The position numbers and the translations under genes are program-made. From the NCBI GenBank assembly GCA_944386055.1, contig CALWZP010000005.1, forward strand, positions 1 to 64,000: DNA of 64,000 nucleotides, read 5' to 3'. The stretch is from an uncultured Oscillospiraceae bacterium (GTDB lineage: Bacteria > Bacillota > Clostridia > Oscillospirales > Oscillospiraceae). The notes below the pieces were generated by a model. That model was not told where the DNA came from. It saw only the letters and a list, made by a program, of their open reading frames with translations, and made no database searches. This document shows positions 24,163-32,406 of the stretch, one piece after another; positions within the stretch are counted from its first letter, which is position 1, and each line of letters begins with the position of its first letter.

Positions 24163-25536
24163 ATGCCGGACGCGCACATCGAGGCCAATACGGCCTTTCT
24201 CCACAGTCTATGCGGCGAATTTCAGAAACATAACCAGATCGATCCAGCGCTTTACCAGCGGTTCGATGTAAAGCGCGGGCTGCGCAACGCCGACGGCACC
24301 GGCGTGCTGGCGGGAATCACCCAGATCGGCAATGTCCAGGGCTACTACATCCAGGACGGGGAGAAGACCGCCATGCCCGGCCGGCTGATTTACCGGGGCA
24401 TCAATGTGGAGGACCTGATCCGCGGCTTTATGAGCGAGCACCGCTTCGGTTTTGAGGAGACCGCCTATCTGCTGCTGCTGGGCTCTCTGCCCACCCGGGG
24501 GCAGCTGGAGGGCTTCACCCGCATCCTGGCGGAGTACCGCACTCTGCCCGACCGGTTCACCGAGGACATGATTCTGTCCGCCCCCAGCCATGATGTGATG
24601 AACAAGCTGGCCCGCTCGGTGCTGGCCCTGTACTCCTATGACAGCGATCCGGACAACAACGGCATTGAAAACGAGATGCGTCAGGCCATGCAGCTCATCG
24701 CCCGCTGCTCCACCATCGTGGCCCACGCCTTCGCCGTGAAGCGCCACTACTTCGACAACGAGAGTCTGTACCTCCACCGGCCTCAGGACGACCTGTCCCT
24801 GGCCCAGAATTTCCTCCACTCCATCCGCCGGGACAATCAGTACACCGAGGAGGAGGCCCGCCTGCTGGACCTGTGCCTGGTACTCCATATGGAGCACGGC
24901 GGCGGCAACAACTCCGCCTTTGCCTGCCGGGTGCTGTCCTCCTCGGGCACCGACATCTACTCCTCCATCGCCGCGGCGGTGGGCTCCCTGAAGGGACCCC
25001 GGCACGGCGGCGCCAACAAGAAGGTCATGGAGATGTTCGGCTATATCGAGTCGGCGGTGCAGGACTGGAAGGACGACGGGCAGATCCGGGACTATCTGGT
25101 CAAGATCCTCCGGAAGGAGGGGGGGGACCGCTCCGGCCTGATCTACGGCATGGGCCACGCCATCTACACCCTCTCCGATCCCCGGGCGGTGATCCTCAAG
25201 CGCTTTGCCAAAAACCTGGCCGCCCAGGACCCCGAAATGCTGGAGGAGTTCGAGCTGTTCGAGGCGGTGGAGCGCCTCACCCCCGAGGTATTCCGCGACA
25301 TCACAGGCAGCGACAAGGTCATCTGCGCCAATGTGGATCTGTACTCCGGCCTGGTGTACAAGATGCTGGGCATCCCAGAGGAGCTGTACACCCCCCTGTT
25401 TGCCATGGCCCGCATCGTGGGCTGGTGCGCCCACCGGATGGAAGAGGTCTACAATCCGGGCAACAAGATCATCCGTCCCGCCTACAAGGCGGTGGCCCCC
25501 CGGCGGGAGTTTGTCCCTCTGGACAGCCGGGGTTAA
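24163..25536 (+). CDS. citrate synthase
   Basis: A 457-residue citrate/2-methylcitrate synthase that joins oxaloacetate and acetyl-CoA. Family motifs are GRLIYRGINVEDLI, the catalytic-region histidines in LHMEHGGGNNSAF and GLIYGMGHAIY, the LKGPRHGGANKKVMEMF block, and the C-terminal ARIVGWCAHRMEE. The length, with an N-terminal extension, is typical of Clostridia enzymes. The ATG at 24163 follows GAAGGAGG; six upstream codons from 24145 are probably untranslated. It has its own promoter and terminator. It likely supplies 2-oxoglutarate and glutamate in an incomplete TCA cycle. Confidence 0.96.
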   Translation: MPDAHIEANTAFLHSLCGEFQKHNQIDPALYQRFDVKRGLRNADGTGVLAGITQIGNVQGYYIQDGEKTAMPGRLIYRGINVEDLIRGFMSEHRFGFEETAYLLLLGSLPTRGQLEGFTRILAEYRTLPDRFTEDMILSAPSHDVMNKLARSVLALYSYDSDPDNNGIENEMRQAMQLIARCSTIVAHAFAVKRHYFDNESLYLHRPQDDLSLAQNFLHSIRRDNQYTEEEARLLDLCLVLHMEHGGGNNSAFACRVLSSSGTDIYSSIAAAVGSLKGPRHGGANKKVMEMFGYIESAVQDWKDDGQIRDYLVKILRKEGGDRSGLIYGMGHAIYTLSDPRAVILKRFAKNLAAQDPEMLEEFELFEAVERLTPEVFRDITGSDKVICANVDLYSGLVYKMLGIPEELYTPLFAMARIVGWCAHRMEEVYNPGNKIIRPAYKAVAPRREFVPLDSRG

Positions 25537-25551
25537 CCCCCCGCGGCACAG

Positions 25552-25594
25552 AAGGGAGCCTGCGCCCTGTGAGACGGCGCAGGCTCCCTTTTTA
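25552..25594 (+). terminator. terminator of citrate synthase
   Basis: A 13-bp stem (25554-25566 with 25576-25588) followed by TTTTTAT. Confidence 0.85.
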
Positions 25595-25707
25595 TACCGT
25601 CCGGCACAGCGGCGGGCTTTCCTGCGGAATAGGTGGTATTTTCTCCCCAAATCTGCTATACTGAGAAAAACCTGATGTTCCAACACCATGTGACGGGAGG
25701 CCCGCCT

Positions 25708-26418
25708 ATGAACCCTCTCATCGGCATCACCCCGCTGCACAACCCGCGGCGGGGGACTCTGTGGATCCACCCGGACTACTGCGCCGCGCTGGAGGCCGCC
25801 GGCGCCCTTCCGGTGCTCCTCCCCCTCACCGACGACGCCGGCGTGCTGAGGTCTCTGGCCTCCCGGCTGGACGGCCTGCTGCTGTCCGGCGGCCACGATG
25901 TGGACCCCGCCCTGTACGGAGAGGAGCTGCTGCCCTGCTGCGGCCCGCTCTCCCCCGCCAAGGACCGGATGGAACGCGCCATCCTGGAGCAGTTTCTCCG
26001 CCTGGACAAGCCGGTGCTGGCCCTGTGCCGGGGGATGCAGCTGCTGAATGTCCATCTGGGGGGAAGTCTGTATCAGGATCTGCCCACCCAGTTTCCCACC
26101 CGGGTGGTCCACAATCAGCCGCCCCCCTATCATCTCCCGGTCCATGCCGTGTCCGTGGTCCCGGGCGGGCTTCTCCATACCATCGTGGGGAGGGAGCAGC
26201 TGGCGGTGAACAGTTATCACCACCAGGCGGTGCGGGACGCCGCCACCGCCCTGTCCGTCCAGGCCAGGGCCCCCGACGGTCTGGCGGAGGCTCTGGCCCT
26301 TCCCGGAGTCCGGTTTGTCCTGGGACTGCAGTGGCATCCGGAAAATCTGTTCCGGGAAGACGAGTGCTCCGCCGCCGTCTTCACCGCTTTCCTCGACGCC
26401 TGCAGAACATCAAAATAA
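25708..26418 (+). CDS. gamma-glutamyl-gamma-aminobutyrate hydrolase family (class I glutamine amidotransferase)
   Basis: A 236-residue PuuD-like hydrolase. The nucleophile is Cys107 in LALCRGMQ, the catalytic His/Glu are in QWHPEN (His210, Glu212), and the oxyanion region is GLLLSGGHDVDPALYGE. Family members cleave gamma-glutamyl amides such as gamma-Glu-GABA or related peptides. The start is supported by GGGAGG upstream. It is transcribed alone and followed by a strong bidirectional terminator. Confidence 0.92.
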   Translation: MNPLIGITPLHNPRRGTLWIHPDYCAALEAAGALPVLLPLTDDAGVLRSLASRLDGLLLSGGHDVDPALYGEELLPCCGPLSPAKDRMERAILEQFLRLDKPVLALCRGMQLLNVHLGGSLYQDLPTQFPTRVVHNQPPPYHLPVHAVSVVPGGLLHTIVGREQLAVNSYHHQAVRDAATALSVQARAPDGLAEALALPGVRFVLGLQWHPENLFREDECSAAVFTAFLDACRTSK

Positions 26419-26423
26419 CCTGC

Positions 26424-26466
26424 AAAAAAGACGCGCAGCGGCTCATCGCCGCTGCGCGTCTTTTTT
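26424..26466 (+). terminator. bidirectional terminator between the amidotransferase and VOC genes
   Basis: An 18-bp perfect stem including A and T runs (26424-26441 with 26449-26466), loop of 7 bases, placed between convergent genes. Confidence 0.9.
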
Positions 26467-26473
26467 CAATCCG

Positions 26474-26836
26474 TTATGCAAGATGCTCTGTCAGCTGGAT
26501 CAGCACCCCGTCCGGATCACGGATCAGGGCAAACCGCACATGGGGATTGGGACTCGCCGGGCCAGAAACGGGGGTGATTCCCGCCTCTGCCAGTCCGGCC
26601 AGAGTGCTGTCCAGATCCTCCACCGCAAAGCCCAGAGACAGATTGTCCCCCGCCCGCTTCTCCCCGCTCTCCGGCCCGGCCACCAGCTCCAGCTGGATGC
26701 CGCCCGCCGCCAGGAACACGATCTCGTTGGGTCCCGCCTGGAACCGGCGGTCGATGTTCAGGCCAAGCGCCCCCTGGTAGAAGTTCAGGGCGGAGGCCAG
26801 ATCTCTGGTCCGAATGGTGGCAAACTCCAGGTTCAT
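26474..26836 (-). CDS. VOC family protein (glyoxalase-like)
   Basis: A 120-residue vicinal oxygen chelate protein with the two babbab modules of the fold: MNLEFATIRTRDLASALNFYQGALGL and the C-terminal VRFALIRDPDGVLIQLTEH. Candidate metal ligands include Glu58 region (IQLELV) and the final Glu. Members include glyoxalase I, dioxygenases and antibiotic-binding proteins, so the reaction cannot be named. The ATG at 26834-26836 follows a GGGGGG-rich ribosome site. It lies 17 bp after the PII-like gene and may be cotranscribed. Confidence 0.85.
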   Translation of the reverse strand: MNLEFATIRTRDLASALNFYQGALGLNIDRRFQAGPNEIVFLAAGGIQLELVAGPESGEKRAGDNLSLGFAVEDLDSTLAGLAEAGITPVSGPASPNPHVRFALIRDPDGVLIQLTEHLA

Positions 26837-26852
26837 ATCCCGTTCCCCCCTC

Positions 26853-27557
26853 TCAGGCAAGTCCGATGGCGTCGCTCACCGGCAGGGAGAACACCACGCC
26901 CTTGCCCGGAGACCTCAGGCCCGCGGTCTCGCTGATGGCTTTCATCACATCCAGCCGGGTCTCGCTCTCCACCACCATGAATACCACTTCCTTTTCCGCC
27001 TGGATGGAAACGCCGAGGAACTGCTCCACCTCTTCCCGGGCGATGCCCCGGGCATTGAGCACGGTGCCGCCCCGGGCTCCCACCTGTCGGGCGGCGTCCA
27101 TCACCAGATTGGTATATCCATGGTTGATCACGGTGACTACCACCTCGTATTTTCTCTTCGGCTCATCCACCTGCGTTCTCTCCTTTCTGGTCTCCTGGGC
27201 GTTGTTCTCACTCCATGTGGTCACCGCCCGGTACAGCTTTCCATTGACACTGTTCAGCGGCACCGCAAACGCGATCCCCTTCCCGGGATAGCGCATCTGC
27301 AGTCCATCTGCCAGCCGGCCCAGCAGCACCGGCACTGTCCGGCTGGGGGTCAGGCAGAATACCGCGCCCTTCTTGGTCTCTCCCAGCCCCAGCAGATCCA
27401 GCATCTCGGTGCGGGCGGTGCCGTGGCAGAGGCTCACCAGGTGGAACAGCACGCCCGCCTGCTGGCACACCTCCACAGCCTTCTCGCACCGGTTGGCGTC
27501 CACCACGGACACCACCGCATGCAGGGGGACGATGGTCTTGTTCTGTTCAGCGCTCAT
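26853..27557 (-). CDS. tandem PII-like signal protein
   Basis: A 234-residue protein made of two PII-like halves. Each half starts with a beta-strand/helix pattern (VVSVVDANRCEKAVEVCQQAG; VVTVINHGYTNLVMDAARQVGARGG) and ends in a matched PGKG block (RYPGKGIAFAVPL near residue 95; RSPGKGVVFSLPV near residue 220). GTVLNARG in the second half corresponds to the nucleotide-binding T-loop base of PII proteins. PII proteins report nitrogen, carbon or energy state by binding ATP/ADP and small effectors. It overlaps the DUF1538 membrane gene by 11 bases and should regulate or gate that protein. Confidence 0.8.
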   Translation of the reverse strand: MSAEQNKTIVPLHAVVSVVDANRCEKAVEVCQQAGVLFHLVSLCHGTARTEMLDLLGLGETKKGAVFCLTPSRTVPVLLGRLADGLQMRYPGKGIAFAVPLNSVNGKLYRAVTTWSENNAQETRKERTQVDEPKRKYEVVVTVINHGYTNLVMDAARQVGARGGTVLNARGIAREEVEQFLGVSIQAEKEVVFMVVESETRLDVMKAISETAGLRSPGKGVVFSLPVSDAIGLA

Positions 27558-29112
27558 GATATCCCTCCTCCGGCATCAGCTCCACGATCTCGTCGTCATC
27601 CGTATCCCACACCGGTGTCTCGGGAGACGGCACAGCCTCCAGCTCAGTGTCATCCACGCGATAGCGCTGCTGCACCCGGTGGATGACCCCCAGCACCTGG
27701 ATGGTGATCAGCGGGGTCATGGCTACCATAGCCACCACGCCGAAGGCATCGGTAAGCACATTCCCGCCCACCGCCTCGCACGCCCCCATGGCAAAGGGGA
27801 GCAGGAAGCAGGTGGTCATGGGGCCGCTGGCCACGCCGCCGGAGTCAAAGGCGATGCTGGTGAACAGCCTGGGACTGAAGAAGGTGAGCGCCATCGCCAC
27901 CAGATAGCCGGGGATGACCAGCCAATAGATGGAAATCCCGGTGATCACCCGGGTCATGGCCAGCCCCACCGACACCGCCACGCTGATGGACAGGGAGAGC
28001 ATGATGGCCCGGCGCGGGATGCCGCCGTCGGTGATCTCCTCCACCTGCTTGGTCAGCACATGGACGGCAGGCTCCGCCGTGACGATGAAGTAGCCCACCA
28101 CCATACCGATGGGAATCAGCCACCAGCCGATGCCGCTGCCCGCCAGACTGCCGCCCAGATAATAGCCTGCCGGCAAAAAGCCCACATTCACCCCGGTGAG
28201 GAACAGGGCCAGGCCCAGGAAGGTGTAGACGAAGCCCACCCCGATCTTCTGCAGCTGCAGCTTATGGAAGCGGCGAAAGATCAACTGGAAAATGGCGCAG
28301 AAGGCCACGATGGGCAGCAGCGCCACCAGCACCTCACCGGTATAGTCGGGCAGCTCCTCCAGGAACGCAATGGCCAGGTCCCGGCTGGTGGCCACATCGA
28401 CGGCCTCCACCGGGGAGTAGGCCGGGTCTCCTCCCCGATAAAAGATCCCCAGGATCAGCACCGCCAGGATGGGGCCGATGGAGCACAGGGCCACCAGGCC
28501 GAAGCTGTCCTCCTGGGCCTCCTTGTCGCCGCGGACAGAGGCCAGGCCGACACCCAGAGCCAGGATGAAGGGCACCGTGATGGGCCCGGTGGTGACGCCG
28601 CCGGAGTCAAAGGCCACCGCCACATACTCCCGGGGCACAAAGGCGGACAGCACGAACACCAGGATGTAAAAAAACACCAGAAGCCGGACCAGGCTGATCT
28701 TGTACAGGGTACGCAGTACCGCCAGGACAAAGAACAGCCCCACCCCCACCGCCACCGTGAGGATCAGCACCATATTGGGGATGGAGGGCACCTGGGTGGC
28801 CAGCACCTGCAGATCCGGCTCTGCAATGGTGATGAGGATGCCGATGATCAGTGTCACCACCACCGCCACAGCCACCCGGCGGGTCTTGGCAATCTGGGCG
28901 CCGATTCCGTCCCCCATAGGGGTCATGGCCACATCGGTGCCCAGAGAAAACAGCGACATACCCAGGATCAGCAGCACTGCGCCAGCCACGAACATCCCCA
29001 GTGTCCCCACCGGCATAGGTGCCACTGTTACGCTGAGCAGCAGCATGATCGCCGTGATGGGCAGCACCGATCCCAGCGATTCTTTGATTTTTTCCATCAG
29101 TATTTTGTTCAT
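27547..29112 (-). CDS. DUF1538 membrane protein (duplicated transporter-like)
   Basis: A 521-residue protein with about twelve membrane helices made of two repeats. Each repeat carries AFDSGGV followed by TGP or SGP (VAFDSGGVTTGPITVPF; IAFDSGGVASGPMTTCF) and then a SFGLVALCSIGPIL / AFGVVAMVAMTPLI segment. This is the DUF1538 architecture. The inverted or tandem repeat suggests a transporter or channel; the substrate is not known to me. A TTGCCA-17-TAAACT promoter lies at 29155-29183. The coupled PII-like protein downstream suggests its activity is controlled by nucleotide or metabolite levels. Confidence 0.88.
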   Translation of the reverse strand: MNKILMEKIKESLGSVLPITAIMLLLSVTVAPMPVGTLGMFVAGAVLLILGMSLFSLGTDVAMTPMGDGIGAQIAKTRRVAVAVVVTLIIGILITIAEPDLQVLATQVPSIPNMVLILTVAVGVGLFFVLAVLRTLYKISLVRLLVFFYILVFVLSAFVPREYVAVAFDSGGVTTGPITVPFILALGVGLASVRGDKEAQEDSFGLVALCSIGPILAVLILGIFYRGGDPAYSPVEAVDVATSRDLAIAFLEELPDYTGEVLVALLPIVAFCAIFQLIFRRFHKLQLQKIGVGFVYTFLGLALFLTGVNVGFLPAGYYLGGSLAGSGIGWWLIPIGMVVGYFIVTAEPAVHVLTKQVEEITDGGIPRRAIMLSLSISVAVSVGLAMTRVITGISIYWLVIPGYLVAMALTFFSPRLFTSIAFDSGGVASGPMTTCFLLPFAMGACEAVGGNVLTDAFGVVAMVAMTPLITIQVLGVIHRVQQRYRVDDTELEAVPSPETPVWDTDDDEIVELMPEEGYHER

Positions 29113-29497
29113 TCATGACCTCCCGGTTCCAGCCTGATTTCACTCTCTATTTTTAGTTTAACACGGAAAACATACACTGGCAAGTCAAAATAAGCTAAAA
29201 ATTCATTTGTCTGTTTAATGCTTCTGTTTTCTTTCGTTTTTTCTTTTTTCTGCGATTTTATGTTGAAGCAAATCTAAAATTCCATTCTTTATTCCACGCC
29301 TTATTCCGTCCTTCAGAAGCCGCCTTCCGCCGTATGGCCGGGGCGTGCGTCTAAATGCTCCCGGAAACACGAAAATCGTTCCGGCTGCTTCCTTTTTCTC
29401 CGTTTTCGGCAATATGGCCGTTATACCCTGCAGCGCAAGCCCTCCAGTTTCTTCTAAGCGAATCAGAGCCTTTCCGGAAAACTTTTTTCGGCAGGGG
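29113..29497. other. intergenic region between divergent DUF1538 and XRE operons
   Basis: About 385 bp of AT-richer DNA (T-rich stretch near 29220-29260). It contains the minus-strand promoter of the DUF1538 gene at its left end. No credible open frame or RNA was recognised in the remainder. Confidence 0.5.
29155..29183 (-). promoter_or_regulatory. promoter of the DUF1538-PII operon
   Basis: On the minus strand TTGCCA (29178-29183), 17 bp, TAAACT (29155-29160), about 45 bp before the start. Confidence 0.6.
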
Positions 29498-29526
29498 TTG
29501 ACATTGCCGCTCTGCCGCTGTAATAT
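29498..29526 (+). promoter_or_regulatory. promoter of the XRE-led operon with overlapping repeats
   Basis: TTGACA (29498-29503), 17 bp, TAATAT (29521-29526). From about 29524 to 29558 the sequence contains three GAAG/CTTC half-sites arranged as overlapping inverted repeats (ATGAAGTTAGCTTCAC and TGAAGTTTCCTTCA), a likely operator for the regulator encoded next. Confidence 0.75.
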
Positions 29527-29578
29527 GAAGTTAGCTTCACATGAAGTTTCCTTCATATCAAGAGGAGGGGGAGCCGCC

Positions 29579-29809
29579 GTGAAAACACGCATCCGGGAGC
29601 TGCGCACCGCCGCCGGCCTGACCCAGCAGCAGCTGGCGGACCTGGTCCATGTCTCCAGCCGGACCATCATCTCCATCGAGAAGGAGCAGTACAGCCCCTC
29701 CCTCCTGCTGGCCTACCGCATGGCGAAGGTGTTCGGGGTGACGGTGGAGGAGCTGTGCTGTCTGGAGGAAAATATGAGATTGGAGGATCGGCAGTATGAA
29801 GATCTATAA
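29579..29809 (+). CDS. XRE/Cro-type helix-turn-helix regulator
   Basis: A 76-residue protein that is essentially one HTH_3 domain: RIRELRTAAGLTQQQLADLVHVSSRTIISIEKEQYSPSLLLAYRMAKVFGVTVEELC. The start is a GTG at 29579-29581 following GGAGGGGG; the longer open frame upstream is not coding. It is the first gene of an operon with two membrane proteins and overlaps the next gene by 14 bases. The repeats over its own promoter suggest autorepression. Confidence 0.9.
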   Translation: MKTRIRELRTAAGLTQQQLADLVHVSSRTIISIEKEQYSPSLLLAYRMAKVFGVTVEELCCLEENMRLEDRQYEDL

Positions 29810-30225
29810 CAAAAAGGCATTTGCCTCAGGGGTGTTTTCTCTTGTGCTCGGGCTGGCCCTTCTGGCCGCCATGGCAGCCACCGGGAACTGGCGGCCCAAA
29901 TCGGTGGTGCTGTGCGTGCTGTGCCTGCTGTTCGGCGTCGGATCGGTGACCCGGGCGCTGTCCCGGGACAAGGCGGTCCGGGACCTCATCGACGCCCGGG
30001 ACGAGCGGAACATTCTGGTGGCTCTGCGCACCAAGAACCTGCTTCACCGTGCTGCAGACCGCTCTGTGGGTGCTGTGCGTGGCCTGCGCTTTGGGTATTG
30101 CCTTCCACCCGGTGGAGGAGGCCAAGCTCATCTTCGCCGGCGTGTTGATCGTCTGCGGGCTGCTGTGGTTCTTCTCCCTGGTGCTGGAGCTGGTCTGCTC
30201 CATCCACTATGACAACAAGCTGTAA
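29796..30225 (+). pseudogene. small membrane protein gene with a frameshift
   Basis: The first ~82 codons (MKIYNKKAFASGVFSLVLGL... LRTKN) encode a helix, RPKSVVLCVLCLLFG and RALSRDKAVRDLIDARDERN, typical of two-gene units where such a protein follows an XRE regulator. After AAGAACC near 30041 the natural continuation is one base out of frame: CFTVLQTALWVLCVACALGIAF, two more hydrophobic helices, ending NKL at 30223-30225 just before the next gene. The annotated frame instead runs into Arg/Gly-rich nonsense. The gene is therefore frameshifted, or the base is a sequencing error, or frameshifting is programmed; the site is not a classic slippery heptamer. Confidence 0.7.
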
Positions 30226-30239
30226 AGGAGGCACATCCC

Positions 30240-30995
30240 ATGACTGACCGCAATGAGGAGGCCCGGCGTCTGCGGGAGCTGCACCTGCTCCGGGACGAGC
30301 GGGACCGGGCGGAGGAACAGGCCGCCCGGGGGACGGCGGGAAGCGTGCTCACCTGCCTGGCCCTGCTGTTCTCCGCCGCCTGCCTGCTCCAGGGCAGCCC
30401 CGCCTGGACAGGATTTCTGGCCCTGGTGTTCGCCGGGGGCGCCGGGCGGTGCGGCCGGCGCTGGACCCTGGACCGGGAGGAGCCCTTCTTCCTGGTGGCT
30501 GCGGTGCTGTGTGCCCTGGCTGCAGCGGGACTGGGGATCGCCTTTCTTCACGGGCTGGCGGGGGCGGGGCTGTATTCTCTGAAGCGGCTGCTCGTCCTCG
30601 CCGCCCTGTCCTGCGTCATGTATGAGCTGGCCGCCATTCTCTTCCTTCCCCTGGTGCTGGGGGCGCTGTGGCTGGTGGGGCTGTCCCTCCGGCGCGACCC
30701 GGAGCGGTGGGAGCAATGGTTCCGGGCCCGCTCTACCACGGCGCTGCTGTTATGGCTGGGGGGACTGCTGGCGGCGGCCGCCGCCCTCACCGCCCTGCTG
30801 GCCTGCCTGCTCTTCACCGCCCTGCATTTCCCCGCCCCGGAGAAGCTGGCCCTGGTCTATCTGCTGGGGTGCTGGCTGCTCCAGTTCCGGAAGTTCAGCG
30901 GCAGCCGGGAGGACCTGCTGCGCAAGCTGCTGCGGCTGAAGCCGGGGGCGGCTTCCGCCACGCCGCAGACGCCCGACGGCCCGGAGGAACTGTGA
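30240..30995 (+). CDS. multi-pass membrane protein of unknown function
   Basis: A 251-residue protein. A charged helical N-terminus (NEEARRLRELHLLRDERDRAEEQAARG) is followed by about six hydrophobic segments, and then a basic C-terminal tail (RKFSGSREDLLRKLLRLKPG). AAGGAGG lies before the ATG. It begins 15 bp after the frameshifted gene, in the XRE-led operon. No family is recognised. Confidence 0.65.
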   Translation: MTDRNEEARRLRELHLLRDERDRAEEQAARGTAGSVLTCLALLFSAACLLQGSPAWTGFLALVFAGGAGRCGRRWTLDREEPFFLVAAVLCALAAAGLGIAFLHGLAGAGLYSLKRLLVLAALSCVMYELAAILFLPLVLGALWLVGLSLRRDPERWEQWFRARSTTALLLWLGGLLAAAAALTALLACLLFTALHFPAPEKLALVYLLGCWLLQFRKFSGSREDLLRKLLRLKPGAASATPQTPDGPEEL

Positions 30996-31007
30996 GTTCC
31001 CTTTTCC

Positions 31008-31055
31008 GCAAAATAACGCCCGGAGAGACAGGCCTGTGTCTCTCCGGGCGTTGTT
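31008..31055 (+). terminator. terminator between the XRE operon and signal peptidase
   Basis: A 16-bp perfect stem (31015-31030 with 31037-31052), loop GGCCTG, followed by TTGTTCGCTTTC; suitable in both directions for convergent genes. Confidence 0.75.
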
Positions 31056-31084
31056 CGCTTTCTGTCTGCTATCTGTCATGTCTG

Positions 31085-31705
31085 TCAGATGGGGCCGATC
31101 CGGTCCAGGGGGAACAGCACCAGCACCGCCTTTCCCAGAACATACCGCTCATCAATGGTTCCAACCTGGACATGGCGGCTGTCGGTGGAATTGTTGCGGT
31201 TGTCCCCCAGCACGAAGATACTCCCCTCGGGGACTGTCACACTGGTGATGGTCATGTTGGAGTTTACCAGACCGGGGTCCCGCATGGCCTCCTTGATATA
31301 GGGCTCGTCCAGCACCACTCCGTCCACCGTCACCGTGCCGGTGACATAGTCGATCTCCACCGTCTGTCCCTCGGTTGCGATGCACCGCTTGACAATGGCG
31401 TCGCCGTCCAGCACGGAGGAGGTGTATTTGTTCAGCACCACGATGTCCCCCTGCCGGGGCTCGTACCCCACGCTCTGGATGATGAGCAGCTCGCCGTTGC
31501 TCAGGGTGGGCTCCATGGACTGCCCCACCACCACCACGATGCGGCCGAAGAAGGTGAATACCACCGTCAGGGCCACCAGCGCCACCACCAGGGCCTGCAG
31601 CCAGTAGAACAGGTTCACCTTCAGCCCGGATTCCTCCTTGGCCATCCCGTCCCGGGCCGGATCCCCTTCCTCCGGAACCTGGCGTTTCTCCGTCTCCTCT
31701 GACAA
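31085..31705 (-). CDS. lepB: signal peptidase I
   Basis: A 206-residue S26 serine protease that removes signal peptides outside the membrane. The catalytic serine is Ser63 in GQSMEPTL and the general-base lysine Lys106 in GDAIVKRCI; the C-terminal FVLGDNRNNSTDSR is the family box E. One membrane helix (residues 32-55) precedes them. A TTG start at 31703-31705 is chosen because GGAGG lies 8 bases upstream; the open frame extends 43 codons further without support. An internal ATG (20 codons later) is the alternative. Confidence 0.93.
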   Translation of the reverse strand: MSEETEKRQVPEEGDPARDGMAKEESGLKVNLFYWLQALVVALVALTVVFTFFGRIVVVVGQSMEPTLSNGELLIIQSVGYEPRQGDIVVLNKYTSSVLDGDAIVKRCIATEGQTVEIDYVTGTVTVDGVVLDEPYIKEAMRDPGLVNSNMTITSVTVPEGSIFVLGDNRNNSTDSRHVQVGTIDERYVLGKAVLVLFPLDRIGPI

Positions 31706-31925
31706 TGGCGGCGCCTCCTCTCCCGCTGCGCCCCACCGGGCCGCGCGGTCATGATTTGCTATTATATCCGCTTTCTCCGCCGATTGCAAGGGCAAACCGG
31801 CGGCAGTCTCTCTCTTCCAGCAAAGTCCGCTCAACGGCAGGTCTTAGAGCCTGTCCCCGGGCCGCGGGGGTCCTGCATGCCCTTCGATATGCTCTGTTCC
31901 TCACGGCGCTTCCGTACAAGACATA

Positions 31926-32288
31926 TCACTCCCGGGTCAGCATATCCACCGCTTCTTCTCTTGTGGAGACAAAGAACACGCTTTTCCCCTTATTGCTTTC
32001 ATAGATGAAATCCTTCAGCGGCTCACTGGCACTGTGCAGATCGTTCCCATAAATTGCAATGCGGCCACCATAGTTGATATATTTTTGCAGGATCTCTCCC
32101 GCGAGTCCCGTGCTGAGGTGAAAGAATTCCTCTGCAATCTGGCTGCGGCTGATCACGATGTTTTTTGTGCCCGCTTCATATGCCGCGCACATCAGAAGAT
32201 CCAGTGCGGATTGCGCATCCCGAATCACAACCTCGCCGCCGGTTACGGCCGCGCACAGCGTCCCATTTCTTACAATTTTCTCAAGCAT
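31926..32288 (-). CDS. DUF4180 protein
   Basis: A 120-residue soluble protein matching DUF4180, with the family block EEFFHLSTGLAGEILQKYINYGGRIAIYGND and the C-terminal LKDFIYESNKGKSVFFVSTREEAVDML. Such proteins are widespread in Firmicutes and uncharacterised; some lie near regulators. Codon use is less GC-rich than neighbours. It is flanked by signal peptidase and PFOR genes without close coupling. Confidence 0.85.
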   Translation of the reverse strand: MLEKIVRNGTLCAAVTGGEVVIRDAQSALDLLMCAAYEAGTKNIVISRSQIAEEFFHLSTGLAGEILQKYINYGGRIAIYGNDLHSASEPLKDFIYESNKGKSVFFVSTREEAVDMLTRE

Positions 32289-32406
32289 AAATTCTCCTCA
32301 TTCTCTTTTATCGTTTTATTGTGATACCCCCTCTGTCCGCATATATGCCAAGCCGCCGGCCCGGATGATTCCGAGCCGGCGGCCGCGCGTTATGTCAGAA
32401 GACGCT

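Noticed and set aside
29215..29676. Minus-strand 153-codon frame between the DUF1538 and XRE genes
   Set aside because: Overlaps the XRE promoter and gene; no start signal and no recognisable sequence.
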